A DNA stretch of 64,000 bases. Origin: Blepharisma stoltei (Eukaryota > Ciliophora > Heterotrichea > Heterotrichida > Blepharismidae). The notes under the pieces were generated by a model. It saw only the letters and a program-made list of their open reading frames with translations. It did no database searches and was not told the DNA's origin. Positions 49,424 through 61,400 of this stretch are shown in pieces. The stretch spans positions 744,001 to 808,000 of the forward strand of contig CAJZBQ010000024.1 of NCBI GenBank assembly GCA_914767885.1. Reading direction: 5' to 3'. Position 1 is the first letter of the stretch. Each line of letters begins with the position of its first letter. The translations under genes and the position numbers were made by a program.

Positions 49424-52400
49424 ATGGTTTCCTCACTCTCCCCAATCCTTAATCGAACGGCTCGCCATCGTTCGATCAAGGATGGGGTTTTAAAACAAAA
49501 ATTTATATATAAAATAAAAAATATATATCTTTTTTTATATATGCTTTTAAATAAGAGGGTTAAGAGTATTTAATAATTATTTTTACAGCAAAATATTGAA
49601 ATTTTCATAAGAATACCAATTTTTAAATATTTTTATTTATTTGTTACCTTTTAAACTGTATAAATTTTAATTTGTTCCTTATTGAATTAAAATTTATTTT
49701 TTTTTAAATTTTAAAGAATCTCTATTTTTTAGATTATTGAGTTTTTAAGCCAGGTTGATGACTAAAGCACTTTGGATGGTTAATATCGTAGCTTTCTGTC
49801 GTCTCAAAGTCTCTGAGAGCAACTTCATTAGGCACATCTTCCCAAGCTTTTGATAACTAATATATTTTTATATATATATAAATTTGCATGATATCGTTTG
49901 ATCAAGGATGGGTGTTAACTTTCCCAATTTTTAGGAATTTTTACAGTCAATCCTTCGATCAAGGAGGAGTCAGTACTTTTATACTATCTACTTCTCAGGG
50001 TTCATAGCTTGCTAATCGAAAGAATTCCATCCACAGGCACTCCTCCAGAGGCAAGAGCTTTATGTATTATGGAAACCTTTGAAGATCTTAACGTTACATT
50101 AGTTTTTGGAGGATACTCAGATCCCAGAAATGCTTTTAATGACCTATGGAGTTTTGATTTACAAAGAAATATATGAAGCAGACTTTCAGCTTCAGATGGA
50201 ATTTATCCAGGTAAAGCCTAATTTAGTTTCTAGATATAATGGTGGATCATTTATTTCATCAAAAGATTTTTATTTATATATATTCGGAGGGATGTCTGTA
50301 TCAGGACCATTAAATGATTTATGAAGGTTCCAAGTGGACGGATTTTTGTGAACACAAATAGTTACATCGGGAGGCATCCCATCTCCAAGGCTAAAGTTTG
50401 GATATTGCTCATTTACTCAAAATAATATTTTAAAATTCGCTGTTTTTGGAGGCTTGACTATGAAAGGAGATGATAATAATCTTTTTTTGTAAAATTCATA
50501 TAGACTTGATACTTCAACTTGAACATGAGAAAAACTGCAACAAAATGGGGATATTCCGCCTGCAATTGAAGGAGCAAGCCTGGTTTATTATAATAATTGC
50601 TTATTTATAGCAGGAGGTGAAGCATCGAATACTACAAATATGTATTTGCAGACATTTTATTTATATGATTTAAGCAATAATAAATGAAAAAATATAACTT
50701 CATCGAATACTTATTCACCAAGGATTTTCTATGGAAGTTTACTATATAATGAAGAACTGTATTTATTGCACGGCTATTCTAATTTACTTAAGAAAAATAA
50801 CCCAGATTGATACAAAGTTAATTTATTAGACAGTAATTATGAGTGAAGCCAAGTTCAATTAGATGATAATACAAATGGAGTATTATCAGTAAATAGTTAT
50901 GGCTCTACTTTATATAATTCGAAAATCCTTGTATTTGGTGGAAATCAAAATCCCCCAATAGTAAATCAATTAGTTATTTTTGACTTAGAGTTTTCTCCAA
51001 TCAAATATCAAGTTTATGATAGGTATAAGTCTCCAAGTCCAAGAATGTATCATTCAATGCAAGCAATGAACCACAATTTATATTTATTTGGTGGGTTGGG
51101 TGCTAATGAAGAGCTTTATAACGATTTATGGACTTTTAATTGCATTGATGATACTTGAAATAACATTGATGCAACTGGAGACATTCCTTCCAAACGATAC
51201 GGATATGCATCAGCTGCAAATGCAGGATTAATGGTTGTATGAGGAGGCTATGGAGCTAATGGGTATTTAAATGATGGCTATATCCTTGACATTACTGCAA
51301 ATTCATGGCATAGTATGGATTATTTTGGTGATGCTCCAAGTCCAAGAGTAGGTGCATGCGGTGCACAAATGGGATCAAAAATAGCCATATATGGAGGATT
51401 AACTGAATCAGGACTTTCTGATGAACTCTGGGTCTATGATTTTACTACATCTCAATATACTCTTCTTGACTATAACAATACTAAAGGTCCTGGGAAATTA
51501 TATTATGCTACTTGTAGGATGTCTACATCAACACCTAACTTTGTGTATGTGTTATATGGAGAAGGCGAAGATGAAGTCCCTCTTAATGGAGTTTTCACTT
51601 TTAATATGTCAAGCAAAATTTGGATTGCAAATTATACAGATAAAGTTGATCTTACTTGAGCTAGAGCTAAAAGCTCAGTTTATAAGCTAAAAACAAGGAT
51701 TTTGGTCATAGGAGGAGAATCATTTGGAAGTTATCCTAATAGTGAAATTTTTTATTTAGATACCTCAAAAAATACACATGTGCAAATCGGATCTTTAGAC
51801 TCTGCCATATTTGCTGCAGCTTTTGCATACTTTCAAAATTATGTTTATATACATGGAGGAGGTACAGCAGTTGGCTCCTTATTAAGATTTAATGTCCCTT
51901 CTAATAAATTCATTAGAGTTCATCTATGATCTGACTGTGCTGACAATACCACTTGTTTTTGGGCTTGCAGCCCAGGGACTTATAGAACTAATAATTGTTT
52001 TGTATGCCCACCTGGGACTTATTCAGATGGATTTAATCACACATTTTGCGATAAATGCCTAGAAGGCAAATATAACGCTGAATATGGCGCCACATCTAAA
52101 GATTTATGCTACCCATGCCAAGAAGGCACTTATAATGATCAAAAAGGGACTGCACGTTGTCTATGGTGTCCATATGGCTCAAATTGTGATGTAGGAAGTG
52201 TAGACTATAACTACCAGCTCCTTGTCTATGACGATAAATCAATTCAACCAGCAATTTATATCTCAGATACGAACCAAATCGACGAAACAACTTTTATTAT
52301 CCAAAGTACCGTTGGTTTTGCAGGATTGCTCGTCATTATTTTATTTATTTTTGTTAAAAAAGGCAGAGAATTTTTAGAAGACGCAGATTTGTATACAAAT

Positions 52401-53558
52401 GGCCATAATCATTTAGCAGGCCAAGCGATGTATTTAAAGAAGACTAAAATAGGTGGGCTTTTTAGTATTATTTTCATATTTATAGCTATTATAGCAGTTG
52501 GTACAGCTCTGGTGAATTATTCATTAAATAATGTATACGAAGTTAAAAGCTTGGTGCCGTTGGTAGTACTCAAGCAGGATGTCCCTGAGGTAAATTTTAT
52601 ATAGTTTATTGGAGATTTCATAATAACAGTTATACTGATTACGAGAAAATACTATTTTTTTGGAAGCTGTTGTGACTAGATTTTCATAATAATTAAAAAT
52701 ATATTATTGGTAATAATGAAATAACATAATATATAGGATACTTTGATACATTATGGAGGTACTTGCACATCGAAAAACGATTGCTCATCAGAATTGTCTC
52801 ATATAATTACAGGAATTAATGGCTCTTTCAGCAAATCTTCATGTAGGTCTTATGATAATGGAAACTGTGACATCACTATTTTATGCAAGAGCTGTGAAGT
52901 ATTAAGCTACGCACAAATTTCATACTCCATGAATAATCAAAATGGCTACGTTTCAGGTTTTACTGTAAATGTAACCTTTTCCTCATCAATCCCCAATGAA
53001 AAAAGCAGCTACGAAATGACCCTTGAGCCATCTGAAAATCATGTGTTTTCTGGGAACACCCCATCTGAGGTTTATTTTTATACAATTCCTTCAGTAAATT
53101 TTATTTAGCTTTATTCAGAAACTTGAACTAAAAAAAATCAGACAGGATATCATGTTTCATTAAAACAGCCCTCTGATAAAGGCTCAGAGTATCAGGCATT
53201 TGAGTAAAACTTATATAGGCTTGCCTTAGCATTTAACTCGTATTTAAATATAAAATTCGATATCGGAACAAATGGACTTGTGACTACTAGAAATGTTAGC
53301 CAAACATTTATCATTTTAATAACTACGCTTTTAGGGTCTGTTTTTGGGATTATGGGGAGTATTGGAGGGATAATGAAGCTTGTTGAAGAAAAGTGGATTA
53401 ATATTGAAAAGAAATTAAAAGAAAAATCATCTTATGAAAAATCACTAGAAAACGTTGAAATGATTTCGGGCACATATGAGCGCTCCAATGGCTTGGGTTT
53501 AAATGAGCCTGATTTTTCTGAAAAACTCGTAATATCTGACAAAATTTTTATGATATAG
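49424..53558 (+). CDS. K7: kelch / GCC2-GCC3 multipass surface protein, subtype C, 5' end ambiguous
   Basis: The body (from about 49982) is intact: SLLIERIPSTGTPPEAR, kelch blades, stalk CFVCPPGTYSDGFNHTFC, membrane segments FIIQSTVGFAGLLVIILFI and GLFSIIFIFIAIIAVGTALV, a third segment FIILITTLLGSVFGIM. Introns as in K8. A MITE separates the probable ATG (49424) from the body. Excision at its TCA flanks leaves the total one nucleotide off (3415 nt) and ATG 49424 out of frame. An alternative ATG 49397 with TA excision (49405-49983) gives MKYYLLLRVHSLLIER. Either the start is elsewhere, one base is wrong, or the 5' end is damaged. Confidence 0.85.
49436..49971. mobile_element. MITE, GATCGAACG family, at the K7 5' end
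   Basis: 536 bp in reverse orientation to 3252-3795: hairpin at left, two direct terminal copies at right (TTGATCAAGGATGGG, TTCGATCAAGGAGG). Flanks are TCA on both sides (49433-49435 and 49969-49971), not TA. Confidence 0.88.
52633..52740. other. short IES (108 bp) in K7
   Basis: TA-bounded. Excision gives DFIITVTLIHYGG, matching K8 and K9. Confidence 0.87.
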
Positions 53559-54162
53559 ATGAAAATTTTCCTGTGCTTTTTTTTAAAGTCAAGCGTCAAG
53601 GTAAATTGCGTCAAGATTAGAATTGTTTTTTTTGATGAATAATTAAGCATTTGTGTACTTATATAATTTTATTTAATTAAATTTTCTGTTATAAATAACA
53701 TAAAAATTAGTTATAAATTTTCTTTATAGTAAAACAAAAAGATTAATTTATAAGGTATTTTGCTTAGATATAAAGTTTTGTTTGAAATAAAACAAATCGG
53801 TTCCTTGAATTTTGCAATCATATTCAAATCAATAAATAAATATAATTTAATATTAAATTTACGTTTAAATTGAGCTTTGCATAGTCAAACTCTATGAGAA
53901 AAAGAAACACAACAAAAATATCAAATAATTGATTTAAATAGATCTGGCACTTAAGAGAAATTCAGATATTTAAGCTTTGTGAAGTAGAAAATCGGAATAT
54001 ATCAGGGAAATAATTTTTGCAGCTATTTGGGGTCATATACTTAAATTTATAAAAATTCTTCAAAAATAGATTTTTTTTAATCTCAAATTTCTGCTCAATT
54101 AGCAGTAAAAATTTAAAAAGTTACGATGATAAAAGTCATATTTAAAAGGCTTTATATAATTA
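53559..54162. other. AT-rich spacer between K7 and K8
   Basis: 604 bp. I see no gene, inverted ends or named motif. Confidence 0.5.
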
Positions 54163-57100
54163 ATGGCTTTCCTTTCATTTCTGTTCTGCTTTCTATTTCA
54201 AGTCAATAGCTTGCTAATAGAAAGAATCCCTTCCACGAGTACACCTCCAGTAGCGAGATCTTTATGTGCTATGGAAGCTTTTCCAGATCTTAACGTAACT
54301 ATAGTGTTTGGAGGCTACACAGATCCTAGAAATGCGGTTAGTGATTTATGAAGTTTTGACTTGGAAAGAAAAATTTGAAGTCGACTTGCAGCTTCAAATG
54401 ATATTTACCCTAGTAACTTTAATTTAGCAGCACGATATAATGGAGCTTCTTTTACAAGTTCAAGTGACTTGTATTTTTATATATTTGGTGGAATGTCAGT
54501 ATCTGGCCCTTTAAATGACTTATGAAGATTTCAAGTTGAAGGCTTTTTATGAACCCAAATCATCACATCAGGGGATATTCCTACTCCTCGGCTCAAATTT
54601 GGCTATTCTGCCTTCACCCAAGACGATAATATTTTAAAATTCGCAGTGTTCGGAGGTTTGACAATGAAAGGTGACGACAATAATCTTTATTTGTAAAATA
54701 TATTCAGACTTGACACTTCGACTTGAAAATGAAAAAAACTGCCTAAAAGTGGTGATATTCCGCCCGCAATTGAAGGAGCAACGCTAGACTATTATAACGG
54801 CTGTTTATTTATATCAGGCGGTGAGTCCAGAGGAGCAGCAAATCCATCAATACAAACTTTTTATTTATAGGAGTTTTCTCTATATGGCCTGATAAGTGCC
54901 GTGGGTTCTCCGTGGAATCCCTCTGTTGGTTAAACCAACTCAATGCGTTGGTTTGACCAATTCACTGATTGGTTCGACCAGCAGAGAGATTCCACGGAGA
55001 ACCCACAGCCCTTATCGGGCCATATAGGAAAAACTCCTATATATAATTTGACTAGCCAAAAATGGACAAATATAACGTTAGCTTCTACATATACTTCAAG
55101 GACGTTACATGGGAGCGCATTAATTAATGATGAACTCTATTTAATGAACGGCTATTCAAGTGTAACTAAAAAAAACGTGCCTGAATGATATAAAGTAAGC
55201 TTATCTGACCCTAGTTATAATTGAAGCAAAGTTCAGTTTGATACCAATACGAGCAGCTTATTGTCATGGGACAGTTATGGGTATGCATATTTTAAATCAA
55301 ATATCTTTATTTTTGCAGGTGATTTAAATCCGCCTATAGTTAACAGTTTTGTCATTTTTGATTTGCAATCCTCTATCATTAAATATGATGCTTATGACAG
55401 TTATCATTCTCCTAGTCCAAGAATGTACCATTCAATGCAAGCAATGAGCAATAATTTATATTTGTTTGGAGGGTTAGGAGTTGATGAAGAGCTTTATAAT
55501 GATTTATGGACTTTTAATTGTGTTGATGAGACGTGAAAAGCTATTGACACAACTGGGAATATACCTTCTAAACGATATGGATATGCATCGGCAGCGAATG
55601 CAGATTTAATGCTTGTGTGAGGAGGATATGGTGTAAATGGGTATTTAAATGATGGGTACTTACTTGATATTACGTCAAATGCATGACATACTCTAACCTA
55701 TTCTGGAGATGTCCCAAGTCCAAGAGTAGGAGCATGCGGCGCTCAGATGGGATCAAAAATCGTTATATATGGTGGATTAACAGAATCAGGACTTTCTGAT
55801 GAGCTATGGGTTTATGATTTGTCAACTTATCAATACACACTTTTAGACTATAGCAATACTAAAGGGCCTGGAAAATTATATTATGCTACTTGCAGAATGT
55901 CTACATCAACTCCGAATTTTGTATATGTACTGTATGGAGAAACTGAAGATGAAAAGCCACTGAATGGAGTTTTTACTTTTAACATGTCAAGTAAAGCCTG
56001 AATCGCTAATTATACAGATACAGTAGATCTTACATGGGCAAGAGCCAAAAGCTCAGTTTATAAGCTAAAAACAAGAATTTTGATCATAGGAGGAGAATCT
56101 TTCGGAAGTGAGCCAAATAATGAAATTTTTTATTTAGACACAAATAGTAATAAGCATGTACAGATCGGGAAATTAGAAAGTTCTATCTATGCAGCAGCTT
56201 TTGCTTATTTTCAAAATTACGTATATATACATGGTGGAGGAACTGCAGTTGGCTCTGTATTGAGATTTAACGTGCCTTCTAATAAATTCATAAGAATCCA
56301 CTTATGATCTGATTGCACTGACAATACAACATGTTTTTGGGCATGCAGCCCAGGGACTTATAGAAGTGATAACTGCATTATATGCCCGCCTGGGACTTAT
56401 TCTGATGGCTTTAATCATACTTTTTGTGATAAATGCCCTCAAGGGAAATATAATGGCCATCATGGAGCAACTTCTAAAGACTTATGCTATCCCTGCCAAG
56501 AAGGTACTTATAATAAGCTAAAAGGAGCTGCAGCCTGCTTAAAATGCCCATATGGATCTAAATGTGATGTAGGCAGTGTTGACTTTAGTTTCGTTTCCAA
56601 AACTTATGACGATAAATCAGATCAGCCAGCACTTTATACACCAGACACTGACCGGGTAAAAAATGATACGTTTATTATTCAAAGCCTTGTTGGGTTTATA
56701 GGACTATGTGTTATTCTTCTATTAATTTTTGTAAAAAAAGGAAGGGAACTGCTTGAAGACGTTGACTTGTACACAAATTTTCATAATCATATTATAGGAA
56801 GAGTGATGTATTTGAAGCAGACTTGGCTTGGAGGAGTTTTCAGTATCATTTTCATATTTCTTGCAATTATGGCTGTCGGTACAGCTTTTATTTAAAAATT
56901 ACTTTAATTGGATACCTAAAAACTTCCTTGGTGGTGTATTTAGCGGTCCTTATAGAGCTTTTTTCTGCTAAAGACAATAAGCAAGTGTCCTAAGCACTAC
57001 AATAACTAAAGTATCCACTAGGATGAAATTGATCATTCTGATCAGAATTTTGACCATGAGCACCAAAAACTGCCTTAAAAGTTTAGCTCTCCTCTTTAAA

Positions 57101-58152
57101 AATTTAAAAAGGGTTTAGGAACGAAAAGATTTTCTGCTCGTTTTAGCGTGGGAAAAAGTGAATGAGCCTATAAAATAGACATAAACTTATAAATAATAAT
57201 TAAAATTACAGCTTTAGTTAATTACGCTTTGAATAACACATATGAAGTAAAAAGCTTAGTACCACTAGTCGTCCTTGAGCAAGACGTGTCTAACGTAAAT
57301 TCTACATAGTATATTGGTGATTTCACAATAATCGTTACATTAATCCACTATGGAGGAACTTGCATGGCAACTAACGAATGCTCATCTGAGCTCACACAAA
57401 CTATTACTGGGATTAATGGCTCTTTAACTAAATCTACATGTCAAGCATATGATAATGGGAATTGCGAAATTACGATTAAATGCAAAAACTGTGAAATATT
57501 GAGTTATGCCCAAATTTCATATGCCATGAATAACCAAAACGGCTATGTTTCAGGTTTCACTGTAAATGTCACAGCTTCTTCATCTATTCCTAATGAAAAA
57601 AGCAGCTATGAGACAACTATTGAGCCATCTAAAAATTTTGTGTTTATGGGAACAGTTCCATCAGTGGTTTATTTTTATGCTATTCCTTCAGTAATTTTTA
57701 TTTAGTATTATTCTGAAACACAAACTGATAAAAATCAGACAGGATATCATATATCCTTGAAACAAGCATCAGAAAAAGGATCAGAGTATCAAGCATTTGA
57801 GTAAAATTTATATAGACTTGGTATAGCGTTTAATTCATACTTAAATATCAAATTTGACACAGGAACAAATGGGCTTGTGACAACGAGAAATGTCCGCCAA
57901 ACGTGGATTATTTTAATTACTACACTTTTAGGGTCTGTTTTTGGAATTATGGGAAGTATTGGTGGGATAATGAAGCTAGTGGAGAAAAGATGGACAAAAA
58001 TCAAAAAAATGTTAAAGAAAAAGTCTGCATACTTGAAGGCTGAGGAAAATGCTGACATTATCACAAGTTCATATGAAATCCCACACTTTTATGAAGAACC
58101 ATCTTCATCGCCCAAGGAAAGTCAGCCAGCATTTAAATTGTTTATTATATAA
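54163..58152 (+). CDS. K8: kelch / GCC2-GCC3 multipass surface protein, subtype C
   Basis: Two IESs and five 15-nt introns removed: 3414 nt, 1137 residues, the cleanest C copy. Signal peptide MAFLSFLFCFLFQVNS, motif IERIPSTSTPPVAR, kelch blades (IYGGLTESGLSDELWVYD, LYGETEDEKPLNGVFTF), stalk CIICPPGTYSDGFNHTFC and CPQGKYNGHHGATSKDLC, membrane segments FIIQSLVGFIGLCVILLLI, GVFSIIFIFLAIMAVGTA and WIILITTLLGSVFGIMGSI. Nearest relative K9; long stretches are nearly identical, indicating recent duplication or gene conversion. Confidence 0.93.
54868..55041. repeat. foldback IES (174 bp) in K8
   Basis: Inverted arms TAGGAGTTTTCTCTATATGG / CCATATAGGAAAAACTCCTA and CCGTGGGTTCTCCGTGGAA with complement. 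The centre has GGTTTGACCAA palindromes like those in the K6 and Sec62 foldbacks. Excision joins QTFYL to YNLTSQKW. Confidence 0.92.
56889..57215. other. IES (327 bp) with 9-bp direct repeats in K8
   Basis: Flanked by TACAGCTTT (56880-56888 and 57207-57215). No clear inverted ends. Excision gives AVGTALVNYALNN, restoring membrane segment 2. Confidence 0.88.
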
Positions 58153-58476
58153 ATTAGAGTACTTTTTACAAAATAATAAATCTAATAGATAAACTTATAA
58201 TAATATCATTTGCGATATGACTCTAGGAATAAATAATTTAATCAATAATTGATAATTATAAAATTGAAAATGGAAATCATTTAAAAGAGGTTTATTATTG
58301 TACTCAGAGCATGCAGAAATTATTAGGCAAAAAATATTTTCTATTATTTTTTACCATATAAATCAAATAAGAAAATTTCTTAAAATTAACTAGTTTTATA
58401 ATAAATTTCCTTATAAGTAGAATTAAAAGTAACAATATCGTAATATGACGATATTGGAAAATCATGATAATAATTA
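58153..58476. other. AT-rich spacer between K8 and K9
   Basis: 324 bp, no gene, element or motif recognised. Confidence 0.5.
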
Positions 58477-61400
58477 ATGGTCTTTTATGCATTACTATGG
58501 TACTTTCTACTTAAAGTCAACAGCTTGACGATGGAAAGAATTCCTTCCACAAGTACTCCTCCAGAAGCAAGATCTTTATGTGTCATGGAAACTTTTCCAG
58601 ACCTTAACGTAACTATTGTTTTTGGTGGCTACTCAGATCCCAGGAATGCTTTTAATGACCTATGAAGCTTCGACTTGCAAAGAAAAGCCTGAAGCCAGCT
58701 TGCTGCTTCCAATGATATTTACCCTAGTAACTTTTATTTAGCTTCTCGCTATAACGGAGGCTCATTCACAAGTTGAAGTGAGCAGTACTTCTATATTTTT
58801 GGTGGAATGTCTGTATCTGGCCCATTAAATGACTTGTGAAGATTCCAAGTAGATGGGTTTTTATGAACCCAAATAATCACATATGGGGATATTCCTTCTC
58901 CTCGTCTAAAATTTGGATATACAGCTTTCACTCAAGATGATATTTTAAAATTCGCAGTATTCGGAGGGTTGACTATGAAAGGAGATGACAATGGTCTTTA
59001 ACAAATAAATAAGCTTAAATTGTATTTTAAAGGAACCTTTTATTTATTTAATTTATATAAATCAAAACTAATTGACTGAAAAAACAACCCTATCCTCAAA
59101 GATAAATTTCCTTAATTCAACTGAAAAACTGTCAAAAAGATATATTTGTAAAATATAATTTAGGCTTGATACATCAACTTGAAAATGGAGAAAACTCCCT
59201 CAAAATGGTAGTTATCCGCCTGCAATTGAAGGAGCGACGCTTGATTATTATGAAGGATACTTTTTTTTGGCAGGCGGTGAAACTAGAGAAGCTGCAAACC
59301 CATCAATACAAACTTTTTATTTATATGATCTGAATAATGAAAAATGGAAAAATATAACATCAGCGCATACGTATTCTCCAAGGACGCTTTGTGGAAGTGC
59401 TTTAATTAACGATGAGTTATATCTACTGAATGGTTATTCAAGTGTAACTAACTCACAGGAGCCAGTAAGAATTAGCAGCAATTTCGAATTAATTTCTGTA
59501 ATTAATATATTTTTAAGAATAATTTTTTATTATAGGGCGACTATATTTCAGAGAAGATGCTACGCCGATAATAATTAATTTCTTTAATTCAAAAACTTTA
59601 TAAAATAATGTAGTAAAATGTGAATCCATGAAGAAAAGAATAAGAAAAATGTACCTGAATGATATAAAGTCAGTTTATCAGACCCTAATTATGAATGAAG
59701 CCAAGTTCAATTCGACACTGCTACAAATAACTTATTAACTTTAGATAGTTATGGGTATGCGTATTTCAAGTCAATTCTCCTTATTTTTGCAGGCGATCGA
59801 AATCCACCTATAACATACCTATCTAGCATAAAAAGTATAAAAAATGCTAACTATTATATTTTATTTTCTACAGAAAACAAAACTTCGCTCGCTTGTGGAT
59901 AATTTTTTCCCTGCATGATAGAATAAACCAATTAATGATTTTTGATTTGGGGACATCTCCCATCAAATCCGATGCCTATGACAGCTACAATTCTCCAAGT
60001 CCAAGAATGTACCATTCAATGCAAGCAATGAATAATAATTTATATTTGTTTGGTGGGCTGGGCTCTAATCAAGAGCTTTATAATGATTTATGGACTTTTG
60101 ACTGTGTTGATGAAACTTGAAAAACGATTGATGCAATTGGAAATATCCCTCCCAAACGCTATGGCTATGCATCAGCGGCTAGTGCAGATTTAATGCTCGT
60201 GTGGGGAGGATATGGAGTAAACGGGTATTTAAATGATGGGTACTTACTTGATATTACGTCAAATGCATGGCATACCATGACATATTCAGGAGATGTTCCA
60301 AGTCCAAGAGTAGGTGCATGTGGTGCCCAGATGGGATCAAAAATCGTTATATATGGTGGATTAACAGAATCAGGGCTTTCTGATGAGCTATGGGTCTATG
60401 ATTTGACGACTTATCAGTATACACTTTTAGATTATAACAATACGAAAGGGCCTGGAAAATTATATTATGCTACTTGCAGAATGTCTACATCAACTCCGAA
60501 TTTTGTATATGTGCTGTATGGAGAAACTGAAGATGAAAAGCCACTGAATGGAGTTTTTACTTTTAATATGTCAAGTAAAGCCTGAATCGCTAATTATACA
60601 GATACAGTAGATCTTACATGGGCAAGGGCCAAAAGCTCAGTTTATAAGCTAAAAACTAGAATTCTAGTTATAGGAGGAGAATCGTTTGGAAATGAGCCAA
60701 AAAACGAAATTTTTTACTTATTCTCGACTTTAAATTAGAATAAAAAATCCATTTCCAATTTACAGAATATTTATTTTAAAATAAATTATATTAAATTTTT
60801 TATCATAAAAATTTGCTGCATTTATTAGAAGGAAATGATGAGAAAGCCAATTAGTATTGAATTGAGAGTGAAGAAGTTATGTCTAAAAATTAAATAAAGT
60901 GGGCTAGTGTTCCAAAAAATGCAGATAGGAAAGTTAGACACAAACAATAACGAGCATTCTCAAATTGGAAAACTAGAAAGTTCTATTTATGCAGCAGCTT
61001 TTGCATATTTTCAAAACTATGTGTATATACATGGTGGAGGAACAGCAGTTGGCTCAATATTAAGGTTTAATGTGCCTTCTAATAAATTCATAAGAATTCA
61101 CTTACTCTCCTTAAAATTAAAACAAAATATTCTGTTCAAATTTAATTTTATGTGAATTGCTGGATCTTTTTTTTGGAGCCAGTATTCCAATTTAGAATGG
61201 AGGCGTTATGATCCGATTGCACTGACAATACAACTTGCTTTTGGGCCTGCAGTCCAGGGACTTATAGAAGTGATAACTGCATTATATGTCCTCCCGGGAC
61301 TTATTCTGATGGATTTAACCATACTTTTTGTGATAAATGCCCTCAAGGGAAGTATAATGGCCATTATGGCGGAACATCAAAAGACTTATGCTACCCATGC

